Of a DNA stretch of 64,000 nucleotides, positions 1 to 8,973 are shown piece after piece. The stretch covers positions 22,455 through 86,454 of the forward strand of contig CAMWLC010000003.1 of assembly GCA_947174995.1 (NCBI GenBank), in the 5' to 3' direction. Source of the stretch: an uncultured Porphyromonadaceae bacterium. Its GTDB lineage: Bacteria > Bacteroidota > Bacteroidia > Bacteroidales > Muribaculaceae. The stretch's first letter is position 1, and each line of letters begins with the position of its first letter. Below the pieces are notes generated by a model. It was given only the letters and a program-made list of their open reading frames with translations, did no database searches and was not told where the DNA came from. Made by a program: the position numbers and the translations under genes.

Positions 1-3000
1 TGGGGTTCACGTCCACCTGTATGCCCTCGATCTCGATAGGTGTTTCGTTTATGACGTTAAACATGGCATACTCCTTCATGTCCCCCTTGTATTCAAGCAC
101 AATGTCAAGGTCGGAGTCCGGGCGTGCGTCGCCTCGGTTCCGGCTGCCGTGTATCTCCACGCCGACGATCTCAGCGTCGATGTCCGCGTCGCTGAATATC
201 TGTTCCACCTCGCGACTGACAATATCCTTCACCTCCTTATGGGTGTAGCCTTCAAGTCCGGAGATTGGCTTCTCTTTGGTCGCCTCAGCCTTCTTAGGCT
301 CTTCTACGGTGGTGGGGTGGCTGTCAATGTAAGCGGCCACTTCGCCTAGATAACTGAATGTCTTGTCGTCATACTCAAAGACCGGTCCGGTGTAGTCTCC
401 CTTCCTGTTGGGAGCGTCCACCTGTGTCACGCTGTGCTTGCCGTCGATGATGATCTCGCGCTTATAGGTCGGGGTCTTGCTGTCTCCTTCCTCCCAGTCG
501 TTTTCAGTGACCTCCACACGAGCCATAAGGGCTTCCTCATCCGGTGTCACGTCTTTTTCAGGCTCTGCCGGTGCTTCTGGTTCTACTGCGGCTGGTTCAG
601 GCTCTCCACCGCGTTCAACAGGAGGTTGAGCTTCATCGCCTGTTTCGCTTCGTCCGGCTTGCTCTGCTGCTGCCTCTTCCGCATCTCGCTTTCTTTGCTC
701 AATGGCAGCGTCCACGAGTGCTTGCTGTTCTTTTGGGGTTGCATTTCTGAAATGGTTATTTACTAATGTTAATACTTCATTCTTCGACATCGGAGGCATC
801 ATCTCTCCATCCTTCGATATGTAATATTGCCCTGACGCGGCTTTCTGAGCGTTGAAGTTGTAGACTGCAAGCACCTTCCGCACGTCGCTCGGCTTCGCGC
901 TGTTAAGTATGTCTGCGAGTAGGAGGGTAGCTGCGTCGGTTACCCTGGTATCTTCGAATAGTCCCTGCATCCTGCCGAAGGGAGACACTGGCATCCCCTC
1001 CTTGTATATTTTAGGCTGTGTAGTCTTGGCGCGATACACGAGGTCTACGGCATTGGCGAGTTCTTTGCTGAGGTCATAGCCTTTCTTTGCAAGTGTACGG
1101 TTGCTTGCGATTTCACTCAGCCCCATCACGATTGACTCTCGGAGGGTTGGCATGGAGATTATCTGACGCACTGCCTCTGGTGCGGAATCGAATGTCTTAC
1201 CTATTAGTGTGTTCTCGATAAGTTCTTTTCCTGCGGCCGATAGTGACGTGCCTGTCCTTAGTTCCGGCATCTGCTTATCGTTGATCACGCCTGCTTGCAT
1301 CAGTGCGCCCAGAGCGTTTGCAGCAGCAGCCTCGTCGCGGTAATAGTCTGTAAGCCGGTCATACTTCGCTATGCCTCCGACAATCTCTGCAAATACTTCG
1401 TCGGGGACGGTCTTACCAAGTTTCACTGCCGCCTCCTGCTTGCTCTGTGATTTCATCTCCTGAGCGTTGAAGCGTGAGAAGGTGTTGGCGTCGTATGGCA
1501 AATCCTCGTCAGGCACGAAAACGACACGAGGGTGTTTCATTCCTGCCGCCTGTTCAGGCGTGAATCCATATTTACGGCCATACTTGCTGAGGTATTCCAG
1601 ATATGCGCCGTCCGTGCCTTGTGTGGCTGCAATGTCTCCGCTCATGGTGCGGTTGTTGCCGGAAAGTACGATGCCGTCCTTGCTGACGATTACAGGGGTC
1701 TGCATTGCCCGGCTGTCGTATGCGTCGGCCATGCTCTGCACCATGCGCTGTGCGTCATGGTCTCGTTTGTAGTCGCGGTCGTTCACGCTCTGGCCGTGTT
1801 TGTCGATCGGGAAACCCTCGGTCGGCTCGAAGGCATTGTTAACGTCATGGCTCGCTGAGGCGGCTCCTGCCTCGGTCATGACGTAGTGGCCGGTCAGCGT
1901 GCTGCCGTCCGGAAGGGTGATTACGTCAGGGTGGCCGTCTACCTTCGGGGATGCGTCCCATTTCTCTTTTATCTTCGGATTGACTGCATGGGTGCCTATG
2001 CGCTCCTGCTCGGCCTGTTTCTCTGCCTTGATGCGCTGCTCTTCCTCAAAGCGTGCGACGGCCTCGTCATGGAGCTGTGCGTTTCGTGCTGCCGTCTCTG
2101 CCGCTCTTGCTGCGGCTTCCTCGGCCTTGCGACGCTTCTGTGCCTCTTCTATGGCTTGCCACTTGGCAAGTGTGTTCTTTGCGGCCTCCACTTTGGCTCG
2201 TGCTTTTTTGAGATCTTCACGGTATTTACCCATGCCTCCTGTCGGCTTCACTTTGCCGACGGCCTTTTCTGCGGTCGTGATGGCGGTCTTGGCATTGCCT
2301 ATCTCGGCCTGAACATAGGCAAGTGCGTCCTCCGGTGTGCCGAAGAACTCCGTCGCGGCCTCCCATGCCGTATCTGCATCGACGCTCTCATGTGTCAGGA
2401 TAGGGTCGCCGGTCTGCTCGTCCACCGGGATTCTCTCCAGAGCCGACGGTGCTTTCTCTTCCTCCGGGGCATTGTCAGGACCCGTCAGATGTCCAACCGA
2501 AGGGGAGGAAATATTCTCACCGGCATTGATGCCCTCTTCCGGAATATTCTCAGGAGCGGCCTGTGATCCTTCCGTTGCCCTGCGCTGCTGTTCATATTCG
2601 TATGCCTCCAACCGTCCGCGCCATTCGTCGCTGAGGAAGTCGCGGCTTCGGAGATCGTCGATGGCACTGTTGAGGATATTGTCGTCAAGCGTAGTCGCAA
2701 TCTGTGTCCCTTCCTCATAACCTCGGTCATATTCCTGCACGTTGGGAACGCTTTCAGGTGTTTCCTCTGCCGTATCAGTGGCTAATCCATCGTTTTCTCC
2801 GGAATTGAGAACGATTCCGTCACTTTCGGGAACACCCTCGGTTGCTGCGCTGATGAGTGCTTCCTGCTCCCGGTCTATGGCCTCGTATGCGGTTTGCAGT
2901 TCCGTCTGGGGGTCGATGGTCTCACCGACGGTCAATATCTGGTCCGGTGATGTAAACTTATACTCGCCGGATTCGTCGAGTATGATTACAGAGTCGGAAG

Positions 3001-6000
3001 AGCTGCGCACGTCCACGCCGCTGCCGTCCGGAAACATGGCAACGTCCCCCTTGATGATGTAGACCGGCCTGTCGTCGGCCTTCATCGTGGCCGGGACGAT
3101 AACGCCCCGCTCCTTATGTGTCCGGTGGGCAACCTCACCCTGCACCTTCTGACGCTTGTCTGCTGCGGCCTCGTTCGATGCGTCAAGCACTCCGTCAAGA
3201 GAGGCTTTGGCGTTGATGTAGTAAAGCACTGCGTCCTTCTGGTCCGGTGTAAGCTCCGGATCGTTGAGTGTTCCCCACGGATTTTCTTTGATTTGCCACA
3301 TGTACGCCTCGGCCTCGTCGCCGAAAGCGTCCTCGCAAAGCTGGTGTGCCTCGGTCATGCGAAGCGATATAGCGTCGATCTCGGCCTGCGCCTCCGGGTC
3401 TCCCTGCTCAAAGCGGCCATAAAGAAGGCGGCTGTCCTCATAGATGCGGTCGGCCTCTGCCTCTTCAGGTGTAGGCTCGTATGTCTCAGGCTCCGGAAAC
3501 AGCTCGCGGACGTAGCGGTTTACTGCGTCCTTCTCGGCCTCTGTGCGCTTGCCCGGCTCCTTGCGTATGGCTTTATCTATGTCAACGCCTGTTTCCTGAG
3601 ATATGCGCTCCCTGATTCCTACCGGGCTTACCTCCGCTCCTGCATCTGTGTTGCGCTCTATCGCCTCATCTATCATGTCGGCCATAATCCGCTGGTCCTC
3701 GGTTACGTCCTTATCACCGCGCCTTACGGCCTCATAGATGTTATAGACGGTCTGGGCGTCAGCTCCGGGCGATACTTCATTGATTGCGGCCGCCATGACG
3801 CGCTGCTGTGCCTCTGCATTTCGGCATTGCTCGCCTATGTCGATGGTATTGAGTTCTGATTGGCGGTTGATGCGCTCAATCTCTCTGTCTGCCGCTTCCT
3901 TGTTTGAGAATTTACGGGAGGTTACGATTCCTCCCTGTTGGTTGATGGAAGAGACGTATATGGTTCCGTCCTCGCCCTTATCCATTGACCAGCCGGCGAC
4001 GGTTGACATGGGGAGCATACGGCCAGTCAGGATATAATATGCTTTGGCTCTTGTAGCCTCGCTCACACTCTCGTTCTCCATTAGACGCTCCATTGCTGAA
4101 TAACCGTCGAATGTAGGGTTTCCGGTCTCGTCAAGTGTCGGCTCGTAGTCCGCAGCCCTTGAAAAGCCGGTGATGCCTGTGTAGTCTCCTTCTAACTTCT
4201 GCGCTGCTGCGGTCTTTCTTGACTTGTGTTCGGGGTCGTAAGTGAAGAGATTAGAGAGGTCACCGTAGCCTTTTCTCTTCAATTCCTCGCGCTCTTCCTT
4301 ACTCATGGCAATGTCGGAAGGCGACTGGTCCAGACGCTCACGGAGAAGTTCTACAAAGCTCTTGTTGTTGTGTATGCGCTCTTCACGCGACAATGGACGG
4401 TCGCCTGTCGGCTGTATGGGGCGAAGGCTGCGTATCATGGCCGGGGCGGTCTTGATTGCATGAGACGCGCCGAAACCCATCATCATCGCCATACTCTCGC
4501 TCCATGCGTCTCCCGACATGTCGTTTCTGGCTTCGTTTCTGGCTTCGGTTTTTTTCTTCTCATCCTCAATCGTGTCATAACCGTACTTCTTGGCATATAG
4601 CTTATCAAATTGCTCATCGGGCATAGTCTGAATTGCGTATACGTCGGGAGCTGCAAAAATAGTACCCTCAAACAGCTTTGAAACTGCCGTCTCTCCTGCG
4701 CGTAATGCTATCTTTCCGCCTGTGGAAGTTGCTGCCTTTACCCATTTGTCCGCTACATTGCCGATAAGGGGAGAGACAACGCCTGTGGCCGCTCCCATGC
4801 CTATGCCATGCACACCGCTGTTAAGGACTGAGCCGAAAGAGAAACCTTCCATTTCTCTTGTCTCCGGATTCAGGTAGCCTCCCTGATACAACTGGCGTTC
4901 CGCGTCCTTCACGGCCTCGAATGTGCCGAAGTTGGCACCTCCGGCGGCCATGCCTCCTATGATGCGTCCTGCAAGGGTTGTGGCGGCATATCGTCCGGCC
5001 ACGTCTCCCAGTGCCTTTTTCGCCATCATCTTACCTGCGGCTCTTGTGGCGTTCTTGAAGGCGATGTTTCCTGCCCAGCCTCCCAGATAGGTGGTAGGAT
5101 CTATCGCCATACCTGCTATCATACCTGCAATATCGAGGCCTCTATGCTCCGCGCCGTACCTCTCCATTGCGTCAAGCTCTGCGTATGCCTGACCGTATGG
5201 GTTAATCGTGCCTGACAAAGCGACGGATGCCGGGTTAAGCTCCAGCATCTTACGGACGAAAAATTCATTCTTGCTCTGCGGTCCGTTGCGCTTGACGTAT
5301 TCCTCATGCACCTGTCCGTACACAACGGATTTAGCTGCGTCCTTCGCGGCCTGTTCAATGGTTTTGCCGTTTGTGTCCTCCGGGTGTTTGGTGAAATAGT
5401 CTGTATATGAGGCTATGAGGTCGCGCCTGTATGCCGGGGGAAGGGAATTGTAGGCGTTCTCGGCGATAAGGTTGAGGTCACCGATTCCTGCCTGTTTCCG
5501 TGCGGCGGCATGGCCGAGTGCGGCATTGACACCTCCAACCATGTTGAGGGGGTTGCTCATGTAGGCTTCCTGCTCCTTGTCGCTCAGCTCGTCGTCTGCC
5601 TGTACTGCGGCGGCTACTGCCTTGCGTATCGGTGCCTCATAATCGAGCTGCGCCTGACGCTGCACATCCTCCTGCTTCGACGGATCGAGGCCGTTTTCTT
5701 TCATTCGGCTCACAAACTGATTCATGAGCCGGACACGACGTGCGCCGTATTCGGCTTTATCTGCCTCCATTAAGTCAGTGGTAAGACTGCCGTCGGGCAG
5801 GAGCCACTGGGTTTTACGCTGTCCGTCCACCTCAACGACACCATAAGGCACTGGACCCTGACCGGAAAGAAGAGGTTTCGCCTGTTCGCCGGTCTCTCCC
5901 TGACTATTGCCGGAAGGAGAGGCCGACACATCAGGGGTCAATCCCATTACCTGTGTGGGTGTACCGGCGAGTTGTGCCTGAAACTTGGCCGCTTTGAGTT

Positions 6001-6478
6001 TCCTTCGGCCTTCAGGTGTGTTGCGCTCTGCCATGCGTCGGGTCTGCTCAATCCTCGACCTCGATCTCGCGTTAAAATCGGACAACATGGAGTTGAGGTT
6101 ATATGCCATCCTGATTTTCTCCTGTTCCGTCGGTTGCCATGTCGGCTCTGGAGACGGTGTAGGAATGGAGACAGGAGGCTGTGCCGTCTGCTGAGGTGCT
6201 ACGGTCTCTGTGGTCGGTTCCTGTGGCTGTGGTGCTGACTGAGGCTGCACAGGCTTTTCCTGCTTAGGTTGTGGGGCAGGAGCGACAGGAGCATACAGGG
6301 CGTTGAAATCGTCCTTGCTACCTACGTCCAATCCCATGCCGACGGCCTTGTCATAATACCAATCCCTGTCAGCTTGGTTAGCGAGTGAAGAGGTAAACTC
6401 CTGTTGGCTGCCAATGTCGTAGCCTTTAGCCCTTAGTTTGTCGTACAGCCATTTAATATCTTCGGTGTTGTTAGCCAT
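1..6478 (-). CDS. Giant polyvalent phage protein with DdrB-like ParB domain and nucleotidyltransferase domain (3' end outside window)
   Basis: One open frame of 2159 codons that is still open at position 1. Seen in order: two N-terminal W-x-Y-x-K...G-x-D-[IV]-G-S-x3-F repeats (residues about 8-62); a Pro/Gln-rich linker (about 65-120); a Gly/Ala-rich hydrophobic stretch (about 450-570) that could enter a membrane; long charged regions; a coiled coil (about 1400-1500); a DdrB-like ParB region with SHD near 1543-1545 and SGNNRT near 1606-1611; an acidic Pro/Glu linker (about 1930-1980); and a nucleotidyltransferase-fold core with GS at 2111-2112 and DLD at 2123-2125. Family knowledge: polyvalent proteins join many enzymatic domains and are thought to enter the new host with phage or plasmid DNA. 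Inference: it is packaged in the virion and acts on host or phage nucleic acid soon after entry. The start is 2 nt after the stop of the upstream gene, which suggests translational coupling. The C-terminus and any further domains are unseen. Confidence 0.8.
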   Translation of the reverse strand, partial: MANNTEDIKWLYDKLRAKGYDIGSQQEFTSSLANQADRDWYYDKAVGMGLDVGSKDDFNALYAPVAPAPQPKQEKPVQPQSAPQPQEPTTETVAPQQTAQPPVSIPTPSPEPTWQPTEQEKIRMAYNLNSMLSDFNARSRSRIEQTRRMAERNTPEGRRKLKAAKFQAQLAGTPTQVMGLTPDVSASPSGNSQGETGEQAKPLLSGQGPVPYGVVEVDGQRKTQWLLPDGSLTTDLMEADKAEYGARRVRLMNQFVSRMKENGLDPSKQEDVQRQAQLDYEAPIRKAVAAAVQADDELSDKEQEAYMSNPLNMVGGVNAALGHAAARKQAGIGDLNLIAENAYNSLPPAYRRDLIASYTDYFTKHPEDTNGKTIEQAAKDAAKSVVYGQVHEEYVKRNGPQSKNEFFVRKMLELNPASVALSGTINPYGQAYAELDAMERYGAEHRGLDIAGMIAGMAIDPTTYLGGWAGNIAFKNATRAAGKMMAKKALGDVAGRYAATTLAGRIIGGMAAGGANFGTFEAVKDAERQLYQGGYLNPETREMEGFSFGSVLNSGVHGIGMGAATGVVSPLIGNVADKWVKAATSTGGKIALRAGETAVSKLFEGTIFAAPDVYAIQTMPDEQFDKLYAKKYGYDTIEDEKKKTEARNEARNDMSGDAWSESMAMMMGFGASHAIKTAPAMIRSLRPIQPTGDRPLSREERIHNNKSFVELLRERLDQSPSDIAMSKEEREELKRKGYGDLSNLFTYDPEHKSRKTAAAQKLEGDYTGITGFSRAADYEPTLDETGNPTFDGYSAMERLMENESVSEATRAKAYYILTGRMLPMSTVAGWSMDKGEDGTIYVSSINQQGGIVTSRKFSNKEAADREIERINRQSELNTIDIGEQCRNAEAQQRVMAAAINEVSPGADAQTVYNIYEAVRRGDKDVTEDQRIMADMIDEAIERNTDAGAEVSPVGIRERISQETGVDIDKAIRKEPGKRTEAEKDAVNRYVRELFPEPETYEPTPEEAEADRIYEDSRLLYGRFEQGDPEAQAEIDAISLRMTEAHQLCEDAFGDEAEAYMWQIKENPWGTLNDPELTPDQKDAVLYYINAKASLDGVLDASNEAAADKRQKVQGEVAHRTHKERGVIVPATMKADDRPVYIIKGDVAMFPDGSGVDVRSSSDSVIILDESGEYKFTSPDQILTVGETIDPQTELQTAYEAIDREQEALISAATEGVPESDGIVLNSGENDGLATDTAEETPESVPNVQEYDRGYEEGTQIATTLDDNILNSAIDDLRSRDFLSDEWRGRLEAYEYEQQRRATEGSQAAPENIPEEGINAGENISSPSVGHLTGPDNAPEEEKAPSALERIPVDEQTGDPILTHESVDADTAWEAATEFFGTPEDALAYVQAEIGNAKTAITTAEKAVGKVKPTGGMGKYREDLKKARAKVEAAKNTLAKWQAIEEAQKRRKAEEAAARAAETAARNAQLHDEAVARFEEEQRIKAEKQAEQERIGTHAVNPKIKEKWDASPKVDGHPDVITLPDGSTLTGHYVMTEAGAASASHDVNNAFEPTEGFPIDKHGQSVNDRDYKRDHDAQRMVQSMADAYDSRAMQTPVIVSKDGIVLSGNNRTMSGDIAATQGTDGAYLEYLSKYGRKYGFTPEQAAGMKHPRVVFVPDEDLPYDANTFSRFNAQEMKSQSKQEAAVKLGKTVPDEVFAEIVGGIAKYDRLTDYYRDEAAAANALGALMQAGVINDKQMPELRTGTSLSAAGKELIENTLIGKTFDSAPEAVRQIISMPTLRESIVMGLSEIASNRTLAKKGYDLSKELANAVDLVYRAKTTQPKIYKEGMPVSPFGRMQGLFEDTRVTDAATLLLADILNSAKPSDVRKVLAVYNFNAQKAASGQYYISKDGEMMPPMSKNEVLTLVNNHFRNATPKEQQALVDAAIEQRKRDAEEAAAEQAGRSETGDEAQPPVERGGEPEPAAVEPEAPAEPEKDVTPDEEALMARVEVTENDWEEGDSKTPTYKREIIIDGKHSVTQVDAPNRKGDYTGPVFEYDDKTFSYLGEVAAYIDSHPTTVEEPKKAEATKEKPISGLEGYTHKEVKDIVSREVEQIFSDADIDAEIVGVEIHGSRNRGDARPDSDLDIVLEYKGDMKEYAMFNVINETPIEIEGIQVDVNP

Positions 6479-6480
6479 GA

Positions 6481-7461
6481 TTATTTTCTTCTGCTGGGTG
6501 GTACATTATCATCGTTGCCTCGTCTGCTTGGTGGGGTATTGTCTTTTGGCTTAGGTCTTGCCGGTTGCCCTCCCTTCTTGGTCGTTGTGGCCGTCTGGGA
6601 AGAGTGTCCGTTGGTTTCATCGTCGCGGTCGGTTGTTGTCGATGATGTTATATCCTCTTCTTGCCATGTGCCGTGCTGCTTGGCAAAGCGGTCAGCGGCC
6701 TCCTTAGTCCGGAAGGAATGAGGGTTGCCGTTTTCGTCCCATGCCGTATATTCCTTAGCCTCGCTTCGATCATGCGCTCGTGCTGAGGCCATTGAGTTTG
6801 CTGCGGATGCACGGTAAGAACCTGCCCTTGCCGATTCCGTGGCATTCTTTAATTGTAGCTCCTGCGGCTTATTCTCAGCCTCGTATTGTGCCGCTATTGC
6901 ATCCTGTTCCGCTTTATCGGCCTTTCCTTTCTGTTCTCGCTGTTTGTCGGGTTGTAAGAGTGCTTGCCAACTGTGTGCCTCTGCATCACGCTCGGCCTTC
7001 TCCCTTGCAAGCTTCTGCGCCTCATGCTGCGCCCTCATGTCGCGGATCGTCTTGGCCTTTGCGTTCTGTGCGTCACCCAGACGTAGCATATAATTGTTGT
7101 AGCGGTCAGCGTCGGCCTGTCTCTCGGCCTTTAGAGCCTCGATGCGCTCGTTGACCTTCCCCAGATGGGAGGATTGGGGATTGTAGGCATTGGGGGCGTA
7201 TTGGGTCGTAAAGAAGAGATTGGAGAGGGCTGACAGGCCATCGACGGTTGCGGCGATTACCTTCTTGGACTTCTCCATTCTCTCACGCTTTTTCTTCTGC
7301 TCCGGGGTCTCCTGATTCACGGCGGCGGCTGCCGCTTTGAGGGCGGCAATCTGCTCGTCGTAGCCCATTACGGCCTCCTGTTCCGACATGGGGGAGGTGG
7401 TGGGCTCCTGAGACGTTGCAGGTGCTTCCGGGGTCTGCTCGTTGATCTCGTCGTTTGTCAT
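6481..7461 (-). CDS. Phage coiled-coil protein, probable internal virion/ejection protein
   Basis: 326 residues with a low-complexity acidic N-terminus (about 1-35), then a long Ala/Glu/Lys/Gln-rich region with strong coiled-coil character (about 35-240) and a disordered Ser/Thr/Lys/Pro-rich tail ending in two PPSRR motifs. A short segment around SALSNLFFTTQYAPNAY (about 78-95) is the only hydrophobic, conserved-looking patch; I recognise it from hypothetical proteins of Bacteroidota phages. There is no catalytic motif and no signal peptide. It lies between a small Gly-rich protein (18 nt upstream) and the giant polyvalent protein (2 nt downstream), an order resembling the three ejection genes of podoviruses. 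The role is inferred from context, not from a named family. Confidence 0.65.
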   Translation of the reverse strand: MTNDEINEQTPEAPATSQEPTTSPMSEQEAVMGYDEQIAALKAAAAAVNQETPEQKKKRERMEKSKKVIAATVDGLSALSNLFFTTQYAPNAYNPQSSHLGKVNERIEALKAERQADADRYNNYMLRLGDAQNAKAKTIRDMRAQHEAQKLAREKAERDAEAHSWQALLQPDKQREQKGKADKAEQDAIAAQYEAENKPQELQLKNATESARAGSYRASAANSMASARAHDRSEAKEYTAWDENGNPHSFRTKEAADRFAKQHGTWQEEDITSSTTTDRDDETNGHSSQTATTTKKGGQPARPKPKDNTPPSRRGNDDNVPPSRRK

Positions 7462-7479
7462 AAGCGTTATGGTATGGCG

Positions 7480-7977
7480 TTAGAATGCACCGGCGATATT
7501 CCCGGCGGCTGAGGCTACACCCTGTACGGCCTGAGAAATAGCCTGTGCCTTGTTTACCTCCATGTTGTTCAGTGCCTCGTTGAGTTGTGCGTCGCGCTGC
7601 TGATACTGCTGCTCGATTGAGTCCTTCCTACGCTCGGCATTGACGGCGATGTTAGAGGTTGCCTCGGCCTGTGCCTGTGCGTTGGCCGCTTTGGTGGCGG
7701 CGACACTCTCTTCTGTGCCTCCCATCACTGCGGCGGCTCCTGACGCTGCTCGGTTGCGTGACTTTATGGCCTCCTCGGTCTTGGCGAGTATGGCCTGTGC
7801 GTCGGCTCGCTGTGTAGCGTCCTCATTATATCTCTGGTCGTACCAGTCCTGATTGGTGCGCTTCTGGTCTTGCAGGTTATTCTTGACCTTCTTCATTGCC
7901 TTCGACGCGCTTATGCCGCCAAAGATACTACCGGCGATACCTGCTGCGCCTCCTATTATGCCTCCGATGAGTCCCAT
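7480..7977 (-). CDS. Small Gly/Ala-rich phage protein, gp7/gp14-like DNA-ejection (internal virion) protein candidate
   Basis: 165 residues. The N-terminus is a glycine-rich hydrophobic stretch (GLIGGIIGGAAGIAGSIFGG, residues 2-21) of the kind seen in pilot or ejection proteins that insert into membranes. The middle is a charged helix with RTNQDWYDQRYNED and long Ala/Gln/Glu-rich coiled coil; the C-terminus turns Gly/Ala-rich again (VASAAGNIAGAF). This architecture matches podovirus gp7/gp14-type ejection proteins and microvirus VP2 pilot proteins in general character; I cannot assign a specific family. It is the first gene of a three-gene minus-strand run, divergent from the terminase-like gene. 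Transcription probably starts in the 114-bp gap at 7978-8091. Confidence 0.65.
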   Translation of the reverse strand: MGLIGGIIGGAAGIAGSIFGGISASKAMKKVKNNLQDQKRTNQDWYDQRYNEDATQRADAQAILAKTEEAIKSRNRAASGAAAVMGGTEESVAATKAANAQAQAEATSNIAVNAERRKDSIEQQYQQRDAQLNEALNNMEVNKAQAISQAVQGVASAAGNIAGAF

Positions 7978-8033
7978 ATGTGCGTTGATTTTAGATATTG
8001 CAATACTTAAAATTCGCGCGCTAAATTAATGCC

Positions 8034-8041
8034 TATCTTTG
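8034..8041 (+). promoter_or_regulatory. Candidate Bacteroidota -7 box (TATCTTTG) for the terminase-like gene
   Basis: Matches the TAnnTTTG consensus and lies 50 bp upstream of the ATG at 8092 in the divergent gap. No good -33 TTTG element was seen at the usual 19-21 bp spacing, so it is only a candidate. Confidence 0.4.
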
Positions 8042-8091
8042 TATGTCAGTTTTAACCGTTGCGTCACGCGCACAAAATATATTTCAGGCTT

Positions 8092-8520
8092 ATGGCAAAA
8101 GGATATAAGACAGGTGGGCGGCAGAAAGGCACACCGAACAAAAACAACCCGACAAAAGGAGCGTTGCTCAATCATACGAGCGAATATCTTACACCGCGCC
8201 AACAGGTGGATGAGGAAGGGAAACCGAAGGTAATACAGAGAATCAAGTGGGCGAATGGTGATGACGGTCCGTATCGCACAGTAGTGGAGATTCCTGCGGT
8301 CGATGCGGACGGCAATCCGCTCGTCATGTCGGATTTTGAATTTGACATGAAGTTCCTGTCTCCGGCTGATCGCGTCGCGGCTGAACTTAAAATTATGGAG
8401 TTTCACACTCCGCGCATGAAGTCTCAGGATATAAACATGGAGATAAATATGGGTCCGCGCACAATAGAGGACACGTTGAAGGCTCTGTGTGGAGGTGAAG
8501 AAGAGGACGAGGAAGAATAA
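8092..8520 (+). CDS. Small phage terminase-like protein (TerS candidate)
   Basis: 142 residues. The basic N-terminus GYKTGGRQKGTPNKNN is the motif seen at the start of many small-terminase-like proteins of Bacteroidota phages. A later segment, LSPADRVAAELKIMEFHTPRM (about residues 90-110), resembles their conserved LxPxDRxxxxxKLMxYxxPxxQS block, and the C-terminus is acidic (EEEDEEE). The small terminase subunit recognises packaging DNA and regulates the large subunit. I chose the ATG at 8092 rather than an upstream frame extension (8059), because the conserved basic motif begins right after it. It is the only plus-strand gene of the element and lies beside a long non-coding tract of asymmetric repeats that could be its DNA target. 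No large terminase is visible. Confidence 0.55.
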   Translation: MAKGYKTGGRQKGTPNKNNPTKGALLNHTSEYLTPRQQVDEEGKPKVIQRIKWANGDDGPYRTVVEIPAVDADGNPLVMSDFEFDMKFLSPADRVAAELKIMEFHTPRMKSQDINMEINMGPRTIEDTLKALCGGEEEDEEE

Positions 8521-8973
8521 CCGGTTCGTCTATTTTATCTACTTTAGAACCCTGCAAGCTGATTTTATTGCTGTAATATCTGATGATAGGTGGGTGGCCG
8601 TCTGTGAGGATAGTCACCCAAACTTTAACCTTAATCAAACCTAACAAAAACCAAACGGAAACCAAAACGTAACCAAAAATAAACCTAACTTAAACCGACA
8701 ACAACAAAAATAATAACCAATCATCTACCAAACATAAAGCTTCGCGCACGCGCGTGTTAGATGTAGATTAGGATAAGGATTAGGATTAAAGATGTAGATA
8801 AGGATTATGATTGTAGATGTAGAATTAAGGCAACGACGTTGACGTGAAAAACACCGTGAAGGGAATTATCTTTGAATTTTAGAATCTCATAGGGGAAAAT
8901 GGGAAAAGAAAAGCCGACTTCGGGAAATTCCAAAGCCGGTTCAGGAAATTTTTGTCTGGATCTCGTAAATAAT
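8521..8973. other. Non-coding phage tract with strand-asymmetric repeat arms around a GC palindrome
   Basis: No gene is supported here. From about 8633 to 8736 the plus strand is almost only A, C and T, with repeated AACC/AAACC units. After a perfect 10-bp palindrome, CACGCGCGTG at 8747-8756, the plus strand from about 8757 to 8826 has almost no C and consists of degenerate GGATTA/GATGTAG units. A second short repeat lies near 8912-8952, where AAGCCG..TTC..GGAAATT occurs twice. Such iteron-like flanking arrays suggest an origin, a packaging site or a recombination control region; which one cannot be told from sequence. Confidence 0.6.
8747..8756. repeat. Perfect palindrome CACGCGCGTG
   Basis: A self-complementary 10-mer at the boundary between the A/C-rich arm on the left and the A/G/T-rich arm on the right. 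It is the only GC-rich patch in an otherwise AT-rich tract. Confidence 0.6.

Noticed and set aside
21..6238. Many plus-strand open frames of 60-250 codons across the left 6 kb
   Set aside because: They are antisense shadows of the giant minus-strand frame, which has clear domain motifs; the shadows are low-complexity and lack family features.
8026..8406. Minus-strand frame opposite the terminase-like gene
   Set aside because: It overlaps the better-supported plus-strand gene and has no recognisable motif.
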